DNA from: G963667145 sp963676515 [NCBI: Candidatus Cloacimonadota bacterium]
Lineage (GTDB): Bacteria; Cloacimonadota; Cloacimonadia; G963667145
Assembly: GCA_963676515.1 (NCBI GenBank)
Contig: OY781061.1
Location: 930,001 to 994,000, forward strand
Reading direction: 5' to 3'
Length of the DNA: 64,000 nt
A program made the translations under genes and the position numbers. Positions within the stretch are counted from its first letter, which is position 1. The number at the start of each line of letters is the position of its first letter. Below are positions 1-7,254 of this stretch, piece after piece. Below the pieces are notes generated by a model. It made no database searches. It saw only the letters and a list, made by a program, of their open reading frames with translations, and had not been told where the DNA came from.

Positions 1-34
1 AACCAGCGAAGATTATTTTAGGGGTGCAGTTCAT
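1..34 (-). CDS. possible 5' end of methionyl-tRNA formyltransferase (partial, runs off window)
   Basis: Reading leftward from an ATG at 34, the only visible codons give MNCTPKIIFAG. The KIIFAG core resembles the N-terminal nucleotide-fold strand of methionyl-tRNA formyltransferase (Fmt), which formylates initiator Met-tRNA. The ATG overlaps the stop region of the next gene upstream (stop at 35-37), as expected for a tight operon. Only eleven codons are visible and the ribosome-binding site is weak, so this rests on a short motif and position; another Rossmann-type protein is possible. Confidence 0.3.
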   Translation of the reverse strand, partial: MNCTPKIIFAG

Positions 35-493
35 TTAGTTGATGACATTGTACCAAGGTTTGTTGCCGGGTCCGTTGAAAGGTCTTTTTTGCAGTCTGAA
101 GTTGGTTTTCTCTTTGGGATAGCTCTCAGAGAGCAGTGAAAAATCTACGATGTTTCGGCGAACGGAGGCAAATCCGTTGACGACATTACCCTCGGCAAAT
201 AGTAAGATGCAGATGTCGGGAGTTATTGCGTTGGTGGACAAGATTTCTTTTAGTCCGCGGAGATTTTTTATCTCTTTGCGGTAAGGAGTGAGGATGTAGA
301 GTTTGTCCCATTCAAAATTGCCTATGGTTCTCAGGTCGATAGTCGCTCTTTTGCCGTTTTCGGCTAGATTTTGGGCCAAAGCGTCTTCGAGTGCCAGTGG
401 TGTCACCAGTGGTATGGGTCTAAAGGCGTAGTAAAGTATGCCAGCAAGGGCGATGCTGACGATAGCGGCGATAATAATAAGTTTCTTGTTCAT
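35..493 (-). CDS. membrane-anchored or exported hypothetical protein, 152 aa
   Basis: The start is set at 493, where ATG follows an AGGAGG at about 501-506 and overlaps the serS stop as ATGA (490-493). The protein opens with MNKK and a hydrophobic stretch (about residues 4-23), giving one membrane anchor or an uncleaved signal. The rest is a soluble domain of about 125 residues with a NFEWDKLYILTPY motif (about residues 59-71) seen in small secreted or lipoprotein-like hypothetical proteins. No catalytic motif is visible. It is co-transcribed with tpiA and serS, but this says little about its role. Confidence 0.7.
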   Translation of the reverse strand: MNKKLIIIAAIVSIALAGILYYAFRPIPLVTPLALEDALAQNLAENGKRATIDLRTIGNFEWDKLYILTPYRKEIKNLRGLKEILSTNAITPDICILLFAEGNVVNGFASVRRNIVDFSLLSESYPKEKTNFRLQKRPFNGPGNKPWYNVIN

Positions 494-1752
494 TCGATTC
501 CTCCTTTTAGATAAGGTTTCAGGATATTGGGAAAGTTGATTGAGCCGTCTTGTTGTTGGCAACTCTCGATAAGAGCTATGAAAAGCCTTGGCAATGCGAC
601 TCCAGAGCCGTTGAGAGTGTGTGCAAAGCAAGATTTGCCGTTTTCGTCTTTGTATTTTATATTGGCTCGGCGAGCTTGGAAATCGCGGAAGTTGCTCACG
701 GAAGAGACCTCCAGATATTTCTGCTGACCGGGAGCCCAGATTTCGATGTCGTAGGTTTTGGCAGAGGCGAAGCTGGTATCGCCGCTACAGAGCGTGATGA
801 CGCGGTAGTGGAGGTTGAGAGCTTCCAGTATCTCGCATGCGTCTCGCAGTATCTCTTCCATTGCCAATGGCGACTGGCTAGGCTTCACGATTTGGACGAG
901 CTCCACTTTGTTGAATTGGTGCAACCGTTGCAGACCTTTCGTCTCTTTGCCGTAAGAGCCAGCCTCTTTGCGGAAGCAGGCGGAGTGTGCCATAAATTTT
1001 TGCGGCAAGTTTTTGTACGAGGTCGTGGTGTCGGCAAAGTAGTTGGTAATCGGCACTTCTGCTGTGGGGATCAGATAAAGGTCTTCGTTCTCGATTTTAT
1101 ACATATCGTCTTTCATCTTGGGCAATTGCCCTGTGCCAGTCATAGTTTTGGTGTTTGCCAAAAAGGGAACGGCTAGCTCCGTGTAGCCGTGCTTGGCGGT
1201 GTGGAAGTCGAGCATAAAGTTGATGAGCCCTCGCTCTATTTTGGCTCCCAAGCCTGTGTGCAGAGCAAATCCGCTTCCGCTCAGTTTGGCAGCTTTGTTG
1301 AAATCGAGCAGGTTGTTTATTCTGGCTAATTCCAAGTGATCCAGTGGCTTAAACTTGAACTCTTTCTTTTTTCCCCACTCTTTTAGGTAGCGATTGTCAT
1401 CCTCACTATTGCCGATGGGCACATCTTTGTCGAGCGTGTTGGGCAGTTGCAGAGCCAGATTCCTCAGCTCGTTTTGAATTTCACCAAGGCGAATATTTTC
1501 TTCTTTTAGCTCTTCGGAAAGGTTTTGCACTTGGGCGAAAATTTCTTCAGTCGGTTTGCCCTCTTTTTTGTACTGTCCGATGAGCTTGGATATTTTGTTT
1601 TGCTCTGCCTTCTTAGTTTCGTAGGCAAAAAGAGCTTTCTTGCGAAGTTGCTCCAAATCAATAATCTTATCCAAATCTAAGTTTACTTTTTTCGCTTTCA
1701 GATTGGCTTTTATCTCGTCTGGATGGTCGCAGACAAATTTTAAATCTAGCAT
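490..1752 (-). CDS. serS: seryl-tRNA synthetase
   Basis: Class II aminoacyl-tRNA synthetase that charges tRNA-Ser (and tRNA-Sec where present) with serine in the cytosol. The 420-residue length is typical. Residues about 30-105 are charged and heptad-like, matching the long antiparallel coiled-coil arm that grips the tRNA variable loop. Motif 2 is seen as FRKEAGSYGKETKG followed by LQRLHQFNKVE, and motif 3 as LNGSGVALPRLFIALIE near the C-terminus. It starts three bases after the tpiA stop and its own stop overlaps the next gene, so tpiA, serS and the small membrane protein form one operon. Confidence 0.97.
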   Translation of the reverse strand: MLDLKFVCDHPDEIKANLKAKKVNLDLDKIIDLEQLRKKALFAYETKKAEQNKISKLIGQYKKEGKPTEEIFAQVQNLSEELKEENIRLGEIQNELRNLALQLPNTLDKDVPIGNSEDDNRYLKEWGKKKEFKFKPLDHLELARINNLLDFNKAAKLSGSGFALHTGLGAKIERGLINFMLDFHTAKHGYTELAVPFLANTKTMTGTGQLPKMKDDMYKIENEDLYLIPTAEVPITNYFADTTTSYKNLPQKFMAHSACFRKEAGSYGKETKGLQRLHQFNKVELVQIVKPSQSPLAMEEILRDACEILEALNLHYRVITLCSGDTSFASAKTYDIEIWAPGQQKYLEVSSVSNFRDFQARRANIKYKDENGKSCFAHTLNGSGVALPRLFIALIESCQQQDGSINFPNILKPYLKGGIE

Positions 1753-1755
1753 TTT

Positions 1756-2517
1756 TTACTTTTCCTCGGCAATTTTCACCATTTCCCAGTAGCTCTCCAC
1801 TTCCAGAGCAGCACCCCCGATGAGTCCGCCGTCTATGTCCGGCTGGGCGATGAGCTCTGCGATGTTTGCGGGCTTCATGCTGCCACCATAGAGGATGTGC
1901 GTTTGCTCGGCGATGGCTGGGCTGTAGTTCTCGCTGATCCAGCGGCGGATGAGCTGGTGCACATCCTGTGCCATCTGTGCGGTGGCTGCTTTGCCAGTGC
2001 CGATAGCCCAGATAGGCTCGTAGGCGATGATGGTGCCTCGGGAGATGTCGAAGCCCTTCAGTCCTTCTGCGAGTTGTGTGAGGAGCACTTTCTCCATCAG
2101 TCCTTTTTCTCTTTGCTCGAGGTTCTCGCCGATGCAGTAGATAGGTGTGATGTCGCACTCTTGCAGTTGGAAGAGCTTCTTATTTAGCAAGGCGTTCGAC
2201 TCGTGGTGATACTCTCGCCTCTCGGAATGTCCCACGATGCAGTAGTCCACCGAGCACGATTGGAGCATCTGGGCTGAGGTCTCGCCAGTGTAAGCTCCAT
2301 CTGTGTGGGCGGAGACATCTTGTCCGCCGATGAGCAGGTTGCTTTTTAGCTTGTGCTGACTCGCTGAGGGCAAATAGGGCGACGGCACGCACAAGATGCA
2401 GGACGATTGTCGCAAAGGTGCATTTTTTATTTTTCGGTTGATTTGGTTAAAAAAATCTTCGGCTTGGGGAAGCGTTTTGTTCATCTTCCAGTTGCCAGCG
2501 ATAATGCTCTTTTTCAT
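1756..2517 (-). CDS. tpiA: triosephosphate isomerase
   Basis: Interconverts dihydroxyacetone phosphate and glyceraldehyde 3-phosphate in glycolysis and gluconeogenesis. The 253-residue TIM barrel has all signatures: AGNWKMNKT with the active-site Asn and Lys near the N-terminus, IVGHSERR with the catalytic His, AYEPIWAIGTGK with the catalytic Glu and flexible loop 6, and the phosphate-binding LYGGSMKP and DGGLIGGAALE. The ATG at 2517 has an AGGA-type site upstream. It is the first gene of the leftward operon with serS. Confidence 0.97.
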   Translation of the reverse strand: MKKSIIAGNWKMNKTLPQAEDFFNQINRKIKNAPLRQSSCILCVPSPYLPSASQHKLKSNLLIGGQDVSAHTDGAYTGETSAQMLQSCSVDYCIVGHSERREYHHESNALLNKKLFQLQECDITPIYCIGENLEQREKGLMEKVLLTQLAEGLKGFDISRGTIIAYEPIWAIGTGKAATAQMAQDVHQLIRRWISENYSPAIAEQTHILYGGSMKPANIAELIAQPDIDGGLIGGAALEVESYWEMVKIAEEK

Positions 2518-2838
2518 TTTTTCTTCCTATTGGTTTTTTTGTTAGGTTCGTGGGCAAGTGTGATAATGTCAAGAAATTTTGCTGGAGATGGAGAAAATGG
2601 GGGAATAATTGTTAGCGGTGATGTCGCAGTGGTAAAACTAGCTAGCACTTTTTGGCTTGACAGAAAATGGCAGGGATTTTTGCTCTGGGTAAAGAAGGAG
2701 AAATAAAAGATGGATTGTTTGGAGATTAGTAGAAATTGGTTGTTGGAAGGCATGTTGCGGGAGTAGAAAATTGTTAGGGGACATTATGGGAAATGCATTA
2801 TTTGAAATTATTAACATTTTAAAAATAAGGACATGGAT
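2518..2838. other. intergenic region before accessory island
   Basis: This 321-bp stretch separates the leftward tpiA operon from the rightward accessory genes. It holds the tpiA ribosome-binding site at its left edge and leader repeat copy A (2650-2778). A short reading frame ending KWQGFLLWVKKEK crosses it but is only the translation of the repeat. No stem-loop terminator is obvious. Confidence 0.6.
2650..2778 (+). repeat. leader repeat copy A (TTGACA promoter-like cassette)
   Basis: It begins with TTTTGGCTTGACAGAAAATG at 2650 and runs through a ribosome-binding site (AAGGAGAAATAA, about 2693-2704), an ATG-led short peptide frame (MDCLEIS) and a GTTGCGG..AGAAAATTGTTAG tail. Its first 33 bases match copy B (4806-4838) with one difference. 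The whole unit aligns base by base with copy C (35021-35149, opposite strand), and the first part with copy D. In this place it precedes the two small genes and the YhcG nuclease. The TTGACA suggests a promoter function, but no transcription start is shown. Confidence 0.75.
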
Positions 2839-3066
2839 ATGAATTTTATTCTAAAAGTAAAACAGCAACTAGACAATACTAGCTGGAATTTTGAGAAAAA
2901 AGAAATCATTAAGAAAGCCGTAAAAGAACTCCGCGAGAAAGGATATTCTAACAGTAAGATTATTGAATTATTCCGAATTGAATTTTTAAAAGAGCAAGAT
3001 AATACACAAATGGTTAATAATGAGACTCGTTATTTAGCCCTATTAAATGATATTTTAAATAGTTAA
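2839..3066 (+). CDS. hypothetical protein, 75 aa
   Basis: Small soluble, highly charged protein, probably all-helical, with alternating Lys and Glu. An AAGG at 2827-2830 sits eight bases before the ATG at 2839; an in-frame ATG at 2833 is a less well-spaced alternative. The motif KELREKGYSNSKIIELFRIE looks like a short helix-turn-helix or partner-binding segment, but no family is recognised. Its stop lies three bases before the next gene, so the two are probably co-translated. AT-rich composition matches the accessory island. Confidence 0.6.
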   Translation: MNFILKVKQQLDNTSWNFEKKEIIKKAVKELREKGYSNSKIIELFRIEFLKEQDNTQMVNNETRYLALLNDILNS

Positions 3067-3069
3067 ATT

Positions 3070-3549
3070 ATGTGTTTAGAATCTTTAGGAGCAATTGGTG
3101 GAATAATTGCTGGCATTGGAGCAGTTTCCACTGCTTTAATTGCAAGGTTTCAGTTGTCAAATTTGAATAAAAATCTTGTTGCAAATAATCTCATGACAAT
3201 TTTTGAGATAGAATTTGAATTAAATAGGCGGAAAGAAAGATTGTCTGACATTCGTAAGGAAAATGAAGAAATACTCAATAGATTAAAAAAACAGAAACCA
3301 AGCGATGATGATAAATCAATGGCGAGAATGTTAGATGGGCATAGGAAAGAAGCATATGAGAATTATTTAAATGGATTCGATAGATTATGCTACTTTGTGA
3401 TTAAGAAGTATCTTCCTGAAGACGATTTTAGACTTGAATATCGAGATATGCTTTTCAAAACGATACAAGAAGATCAAGAAGGTACATTTAATACTGGGAC
3501 AAGATTTAGGAATATGGAAAAGTTATATAATGATTGGAAGGATAAATAA
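3070..3549 (+). CDS. membrane-anchored hypothetical protein, 159 aa
   Basis: Residues about 6-25 (LGAIGGIIAGIGAVSTALIA) form one membrane helix. The remainder is a cytoplasmic, strongly charged helical domain with a KERLSDIRKENEEILNRLKK coiled-coil-like stretch and a RLCYFVIKKYLPEDDFRLEY core. This layout resembles DUF4760-like membrane-tethered proteins of accessory regions, but the assignment is weak. It is coupled to the 75-aa gene and lies just before the YhcG nuclease, so a shared defence or toxin role is possible but unproven. Confidence 0.6.
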   Translation: MCLESLGAIGGIIAGIGAVSTALIARFQLSNLNKNLVANNLMTIFEIEFELNRRKERLSDIRKENEEILNRLKKQKPSDDDKSMARMLDGHRKEAYENYLNGFDRLCYFVIKKYLPEDDFRLEYRDMLFKTIQEDQEGTFNTGTRFRNMEKLYNDWKDK

Positions 3550-3565
3550 CGCAACCTAACAAAAT

Positions 3566-3591
3566 CTAAACTGCACTAAAACGCAGTTTAG
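3566..3591 (+). terminator. hairpin after the 159-aa gene
   Basis: A perfect 9-bp stem, CTAAACTGC and GCAGTTTAG, with an 8-base loop lies just after the stop at 3549. It is not followed by a clear T-run, so it may be a weak terminator or an RNA-processing hairpin. It separates the two small genes from the nuclease gene. Confidence 0.45.
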
Positions 3592-3663
3592 CCAAATCTT
3601 TGAGAAAAAAGCACCGTCACCTGAAAACGAAAACAAACCATCTTTGTAAAAAGGATTTTTTAA

Positions 3664-4704
3664 ATGAATATTGTTGAACAAAAGAATCAATCAGAGTTTT
3701 TCAATAAAGTAGCAACCTTGCTAAAAGAAGCACGGAAAAGTGTTATTCAAACAGTTAACAAAGCAATGGTTTACACCTATTATGAAATAGGGCGAATGAT
3801 TGTAGAAGAAGAACAAAATGGGGAAGAACGGGCTAAGTATGGAAAGCAAATTTTAAAAGAGCTGTCTAACCGTTTGAGTGCAGAGTTTGGGAAAGGGTTT
3901 TCTCAAAGAAATCTTGAACAAATGAGACAATTCTATTTAACATATTCAAAAACGCAGACAGTGTCTGCGGAATCTGAGAATGCAATTGTTCCGAGTGATA
4001 ACTTCCAATTAAGTTGGTCGCATTATTTATTTCTAATGCGGATTGATAATCTTGATGAAAGAAGATTTTACGAAATTGAAACGCTGGAAAATAATTGGAG
4101 CTTAAGAGAGTTGCGGAGACAATTCGACACTTCTCTTTATGAGCGATTAGCATTGAGTCGAGATAAAAAAGCAATAAAAGAACTCTCAGAAAGAGGGCAA
4201 ATAGTTGAGAAAGCAAGAGATAGCTTGAAAGACCCTTATATTCTTGAGTTTATTGGACTGCCTGAAAATGAAAAATATTCAGAAAGCGAATTAGAGCAAA
4301 AAATCATTGATAAATTAGAACATTTCCTGCTTGAACTTGGAAAAGGGTTTACTTTTGTTGGGCGGCAAGTGAGGTTCACATTTGATGAGGAACATTTTAG
4401 AGTTGATTTGGTATTTTACAATAGACTTTTGCAATGCTTTGTTGTTATCGATTTGAAAATAGGGAAACTAACGCATCAAGATTTGGGGCAAATGCAGATG
4501 TATGTAAATTATTACGATAGATTTGTAAAACTTGATACAGAGAATAAAACAATCGGCATAATTCTATGTAAAGACAAAAAAGATACCCTTGTAGAAATCA
4601 CTTTACCTGAAAATAATGAACAGATTTTTGCAAGTAAATATCAGACCGTTTTGCCAAGTAAAAAAGAGTTGAAACAATTGATTGGAAATAGAGATAATGA
4701 ATAA
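3664..4704 (+). CDS. YhcG/DUF1016-family PD-(D/E)XK nuclease
   Basis: The 346-residue protein has the two-part layout of this family. An N-terminal helical DUF1016 domain (about residues 10-170, with QTVNKAMVYTYYEIGRMIVE and LSWSHYLFLMRI) is followed by a C-terminal nuclease-fold domain (about 200-335) with GFTFVGRQVRF, FRVDLVFYNR and VVIDLKIGKL, giving the D...D-x-K type catalytic residues. Such proteins are common near restriction systems and mobile elements; their substrate is not established here. It lies alone between hairpins, in the island between leader copies A and B. Family call is firm, biological role is not. Confidence 0.88.
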   Translation: MNIVEQKNQSEFFNKVATLLKEARKSVIQTVNKAMVYTYYEIGRMIVEEEQNGEERAKYGKQILKELSNRLSAEFGKGFSQRNLEQMRQFYLTYSKTQTVSAESENAIVPSDNFQLSWSHYLFLMRIDNLDERRFYEIETLENNWSLRELRRQFDTSLYERLALSRDKKAIKELSERGQIVEKARDSLKDPYILEFIGLPENEKYSESELEQKIIDKLEHFLLELGKGFTFVGRQVRFTFDEEHFRVDLVFYNRLLQCFVVIDLKIGKLTHQDLGQMQMYVNYYDRFVKLDTENKTIGIILCKDKKDTLVEITLPENNEQIFASKYQTVLPSKKELKQLIGNRDNE

Positions 4705-4710
4705 TAGGCA

Positions 4711-4804
4711 GTGTGCTTTTAACTGGGGTTTTACCAACAAAAAACAAGGAGCTGAAATTTTCAGTTCCTTTTTGCTTCTGCTGTTGCTCTTGCCTAGCTG
4801 GGAG
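4711..4804 (+). repeat. left copy of ridA-downstream sequence, with terminator hairpin
   Basis: Starts GTGTGCTTTTAACTGGG, carries a hairpin (AAGGAGCTGAAA at 4746-4757 and TTTCAGTTCCTT at 4759-4770 followed by Ts), and ends with CCTAGCTGG. The same three elements occur in the same order at 7128-7266, where they are the natural 3' region of the triple ridA gene. Here the hairpin can terminate the nuclease transcript. The two copies bracket the restriction-modification pair. Confidence 0.65.
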
Positions 4805-4805
4805 G

Positions 4806-4943
4806 TTTTGGCTTGACAGGAAATGGCAGGGATTTTTGGTTTACAATATAAAGAGAGATGAGAAGAGGGGTTCTTTGTATAGTCTCCCTAATTGTCATTC
4901 TATACGACATATTGTGGATAATAAATTGTTGTTTGCTATTTAA
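4806..4943 (+). repeat. leader repeat copy B
   Basis: The first 33 bases match copy A with one difference (TTTTGGCTTGACAG then AAATGGCAGGGATTTTTG). The tail ACGACATATTGTGGATAATA then AATTGTTG matches copy C (GACGACATACTGCGGATAAT). The middle has diverged and lacks the AAGGAGAAATAA site. It precedes the restriction-modification pair. Confidence 0.65.
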
Positions 4944-5064
4944 ACTTTGAGATAAATCCAATAGATTAATCCTTTTTTTTTGAGATGTATTTCCGATTTA
5001 TTGAAAAGGTTATAACTTCTAAGTTTTAGAAAACAATATATAAAGAGAGACATGTTTTTTTATT

Positions 5065-6003
5065 ATGAGTAAAGATTTGAAATTTATTGATTTATTTGCA
5101 GGAATTGGAGGAATTAGAAATGGTTTTGAAAGTGATTTTGGTGAGTGTGTTTTTAGTTCAGAAATGGACAAATTTGCTCAAATGACTTATGAAGCCAACT
5201 ATGGTGAAAAACCACATGGAGATATTACTGAAATTTCTGAAACAGAAATTCCTAATTTTGATATATTGTTAGCAGGTTTTCCTTGTCAGCCTTTTTCACA
5301 CGCTGGATTAAAAAAAGGATTTAAAGATTCCAGAGGAACATTGTTTTTTCATATTGCGAGAATATTGAAACACCATAAACCAAGAGTTGTTTTTTTAGAA
5401 AATGTTAAAGGTTTCAAAAATCACGATAAAGGAAATACTTTTGAAGTTGTTAAAAAAACTTTAGAAGAATTTGGATATAAAGTTTATTTTAAAATTTTAA
5501 ATGCTAAACATTTCGGAGTTCCACAAAATAGGGAAAGAATTTATATAATTGCATTTTTAGATGATGTTAATTTTGAATATCCTGAACCAACTTATAGTAA
5601 AACAAGAGTTGGAAATATATTAGAAGATGAAGTTGATGAAAAATATACAATTTCAGACAAATTATGGGCAGGACACCAAAGAAGAAAAAAAGAACATAAA
5701 AGCAAAGGGTTTGGTTTTGGATATAGTATGTTTGATGAAGAATCAGAATATACAAGTACATTGTCTGCAAGATATTATAAAGATGGTTCAGAAATTTTAA
5801 TTAAACAAGAGAATAAAAATCCTAGAAAAATTTCACCAAGAGAAGCATCAAAATTACAAGGATTTCCAAAAGAGTTTAAAATTCCAGTAAGTGATTGTCA
5901 AGCATACAAACAATTTGGAAATAGTGTCGCAGTCCCAGTAATTAGAGCACTTTCCAAATCAATTAAAAAAGCATTAGACGAATTTGATAAAAATGAAAAT
6001 TGA
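5065..6003 (+). CDS. type II DNA (cytosine-5-)-methyltransferase
   Basis: Transfers a methyl group from SAM to cytosine C5 in a specific DNA site, protecting the genome from the partner nuclease. All landmark motifs are present in order: FIDLFAGIGGIRNGFE (SAM binding), AGFPCQPFSHAG (motif IV with the catalytic Cys), FLENVKG (motif VI), QNRERIYIIAF (motif VIII), and RKISPREASKLQGFP with QFGNSVAVPV (motifs IX-X). The target recognition region (about residues 180-235) is short, and 312 residues is at the small end. Very AT-rich codon use unlike the flanking core genes marks transfer. Overlaps the next gene by 20 bases. Confidence 0.96.
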   Translation: MSKDLKFIDLFAGIGGIRNGFESDFGECVFSSEMDKFAQMTYEANYGEKPHGDITEISETEIPNFDILLAGFPCQPFSHAGLKKGFKDSRGTLFFHIARILKHHKPRVVFLENVKGFKNHDKGNTFEVVKKTLEEFGYKVYFKILNAKHFGVPQNRERIYIIAFLDDVNFEYPEPTYSKTRVGNILEDEVDEKYTISDKLWAGHQRRKKEHKSKGFGFGYSMFDEESEYTSTLSARYYKDGSEILIKQENKNPRKISPREASKLQGFPKEFKIPVSDCQAYKQFGNSVAVPVIRALSKSIKKALDEFDKNEN

Positions 6004-7021
6004 AAAAATAGAAATTAAACAAGAAAAGTTCGATATAAATTTAAAATTTTATTTTTTTTTAAAATATATTGTTAAAACCAAATTAACAGAGAATCAATTA
6101 AAAGGATTTTTACAATTATATGGATTGAATATCAAATTACCATTTGATGAAATCGTTGATAAATTCACAAAATATGTAAATGAAAAAATTAAAAAAGGTT
6201 CTGAAAAACAAAAATTAATTTTTGAAACAATTGGTGAAATAGCTAGTGAAATTGAATTAACTTTATTTATTTTCAGTCTTAAATTGTTTTTAATAAAAGA
6301 TTTATTATTAAATGAAGCAAAAACTAAAGATTTATTAGACATAACTAAATTAGAAAGATTAGATCCATTGTCATTAGAATATGATAAAATCACATTATTT
6401 AGTCCATATTCAACTAGAGTTAATGGCTCTTTATTGTCATTAATCTTTTTTGATAAACTAGAAAAAAAAGAAACAAATTTTATGTCTAAAGATGCAGAAA
6501 ATTTCATACAAAATTTGTCATTCCTAGGTTTAAAATTAATTAAAGAAGGAGTTGAACCAAATCAGATATTTATGATTTTATTTAATGAATCAATTAATCA
6601 ATCAATCATTTCAGATAGTGGTTCAAATTATGAAGATAGAATTTTGTCAGTTTTAACAAGTATTGGAATTGAGGAAAAAGAAATAACTAAAACTCATGAT
6701 AAAGATGATGCTTCAACAGAATTTGATTTCTTTTTTGAAATTGAAGGCTTAAGTTACGGAATTGGGGCTAAAAGAACATTAAGAGAACGATATAAACAAT
6801 TTATCAAAACTGCTCAAACAAGTGAAATCGATGTAATGATTGAAATTACACTAGGAGTTGATTTAAATGAAGAAAAAGCTAAAACTATTGTAGGTCATAA
6901 TACGCATTTATTTGTTTCTGATGAAATATATCAAAATAGGAAATTTTTAAGAGATTTAAAAGGAGTTTACTCAGTTAAGGATTTAACTTTGAAAACACTA
7001 AAATCTTTGAAAGAATCATAG
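5984..7021 (+). CDS. putative type II restriction endonuclease partner
   Basis: A 345-residue protein overlapping the end of the methyltransferase gene. An ATG at 5993 (MKIEK) could also be the start. Most of it resembles nothing I recognise, but the C-terminal third holds a nuclease-like pattern: residues about 240-275 read STEFDFFFEIEG then GIGAKRTLRERYKQF, fitting an E..D...(G)xK core followed by the RERY/W-Q helix seen in EcoRII/BsaWI-like restriction enzymes. Overlap with the methyltransferase, equal AT-richness and lack of other candidates support the pairing. The recognition site cannot be read from sequence. Confidence 0.75.
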   Translation: MIKMKIEKIEIKQEKFDINLKFYFFLKYIVKTKLTENQLKGFLQLYGLNIKLPFDEIVDKFTKYVNEKIKKGSEKQKLIFETIGEIASEIELTLFIFSLKLFLIKDLLLNEAKTKDLLDITKLERLDPLSLEYDKITLFSPYSTRVNGSLLSLIFFDKLEKKETNFMSKDAENFIQNLSFLGLKLIKEGVEPNQIFMILFNESINQSIISDSGSNYEDRILSVLTSIGIEEKEITKTHDKDDASTEFDFFFEIEGLSYGIGAKRTLRERYKQFIKTAQTSEIDVMIEITLGVDLNEEKAKTIVGHNTHLFVSDEIYQNRKFLRDLKGVYSVKDLTLKTLKSLKES

Positions 7022-7127
7022 AAACCATATAATTTTTGGAAGAAAAATGGAAATAAGGAGAGGTTGCTTAATAAATGATAAACTTTTCATAATCTTATTT
7101 GTTACACGAAATATAAAAAACTGCGAG

Positions 7128-7254
7128 TGTGCATTTAACTGGGTCTGTAGTAAGTCCTAATTGTTTTTCAAGAAAGAATTTATAAACGATTATTATAAAA
7201 ACAAAGGAGCTGAAAAATTTCAGCTCCTTTTCTATTCTATCTCTATATTTGTCT
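7128..7254 (-). terminator. ridA terminator region, right copy of the bracket repeat
   Basis: A 13-bp perfect stem, AAAGGAGCTGAAA (7203-7215) and TTTCAGCTCCTTT (7218-7230), lies directly downstream of the leftward ridA fusion and is symmetric enough to end transcription from both sides. Upstream at 7128 is GTGTGCATTTAACTGGG, matching the copy at 4711. The 70 bp between them is AT-rich and otherwise featureless. Confidence 0.8.

Larger units (their letters stand above)
4705..5064. other. gene-free interval between nuclease and methyltransferase genes
   Basis: The 360-bp interval is explained by the ridA-downstream-like repeat (4711-4804) and leader copy B (4806-4943). They are followed by about 120 bp of very AT-rich sequence up to the methyltransferase start. 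An imperfect direct repeat of ACAATATAAAGAGAGA is present at 4843-4858 and 5033-5050. I see no credible gene; the frame spanning 4713-4943 is only translated repeat. Confidence 0.6.

Noticed and set aside
4713-4943. 76-codon plus-strand frame as a gene
   Set aside because: It translates a terminator hairpin and leader copy B; the RFWLDRKWQGFL phrase recurs at copy A only because the DNA repeat does.
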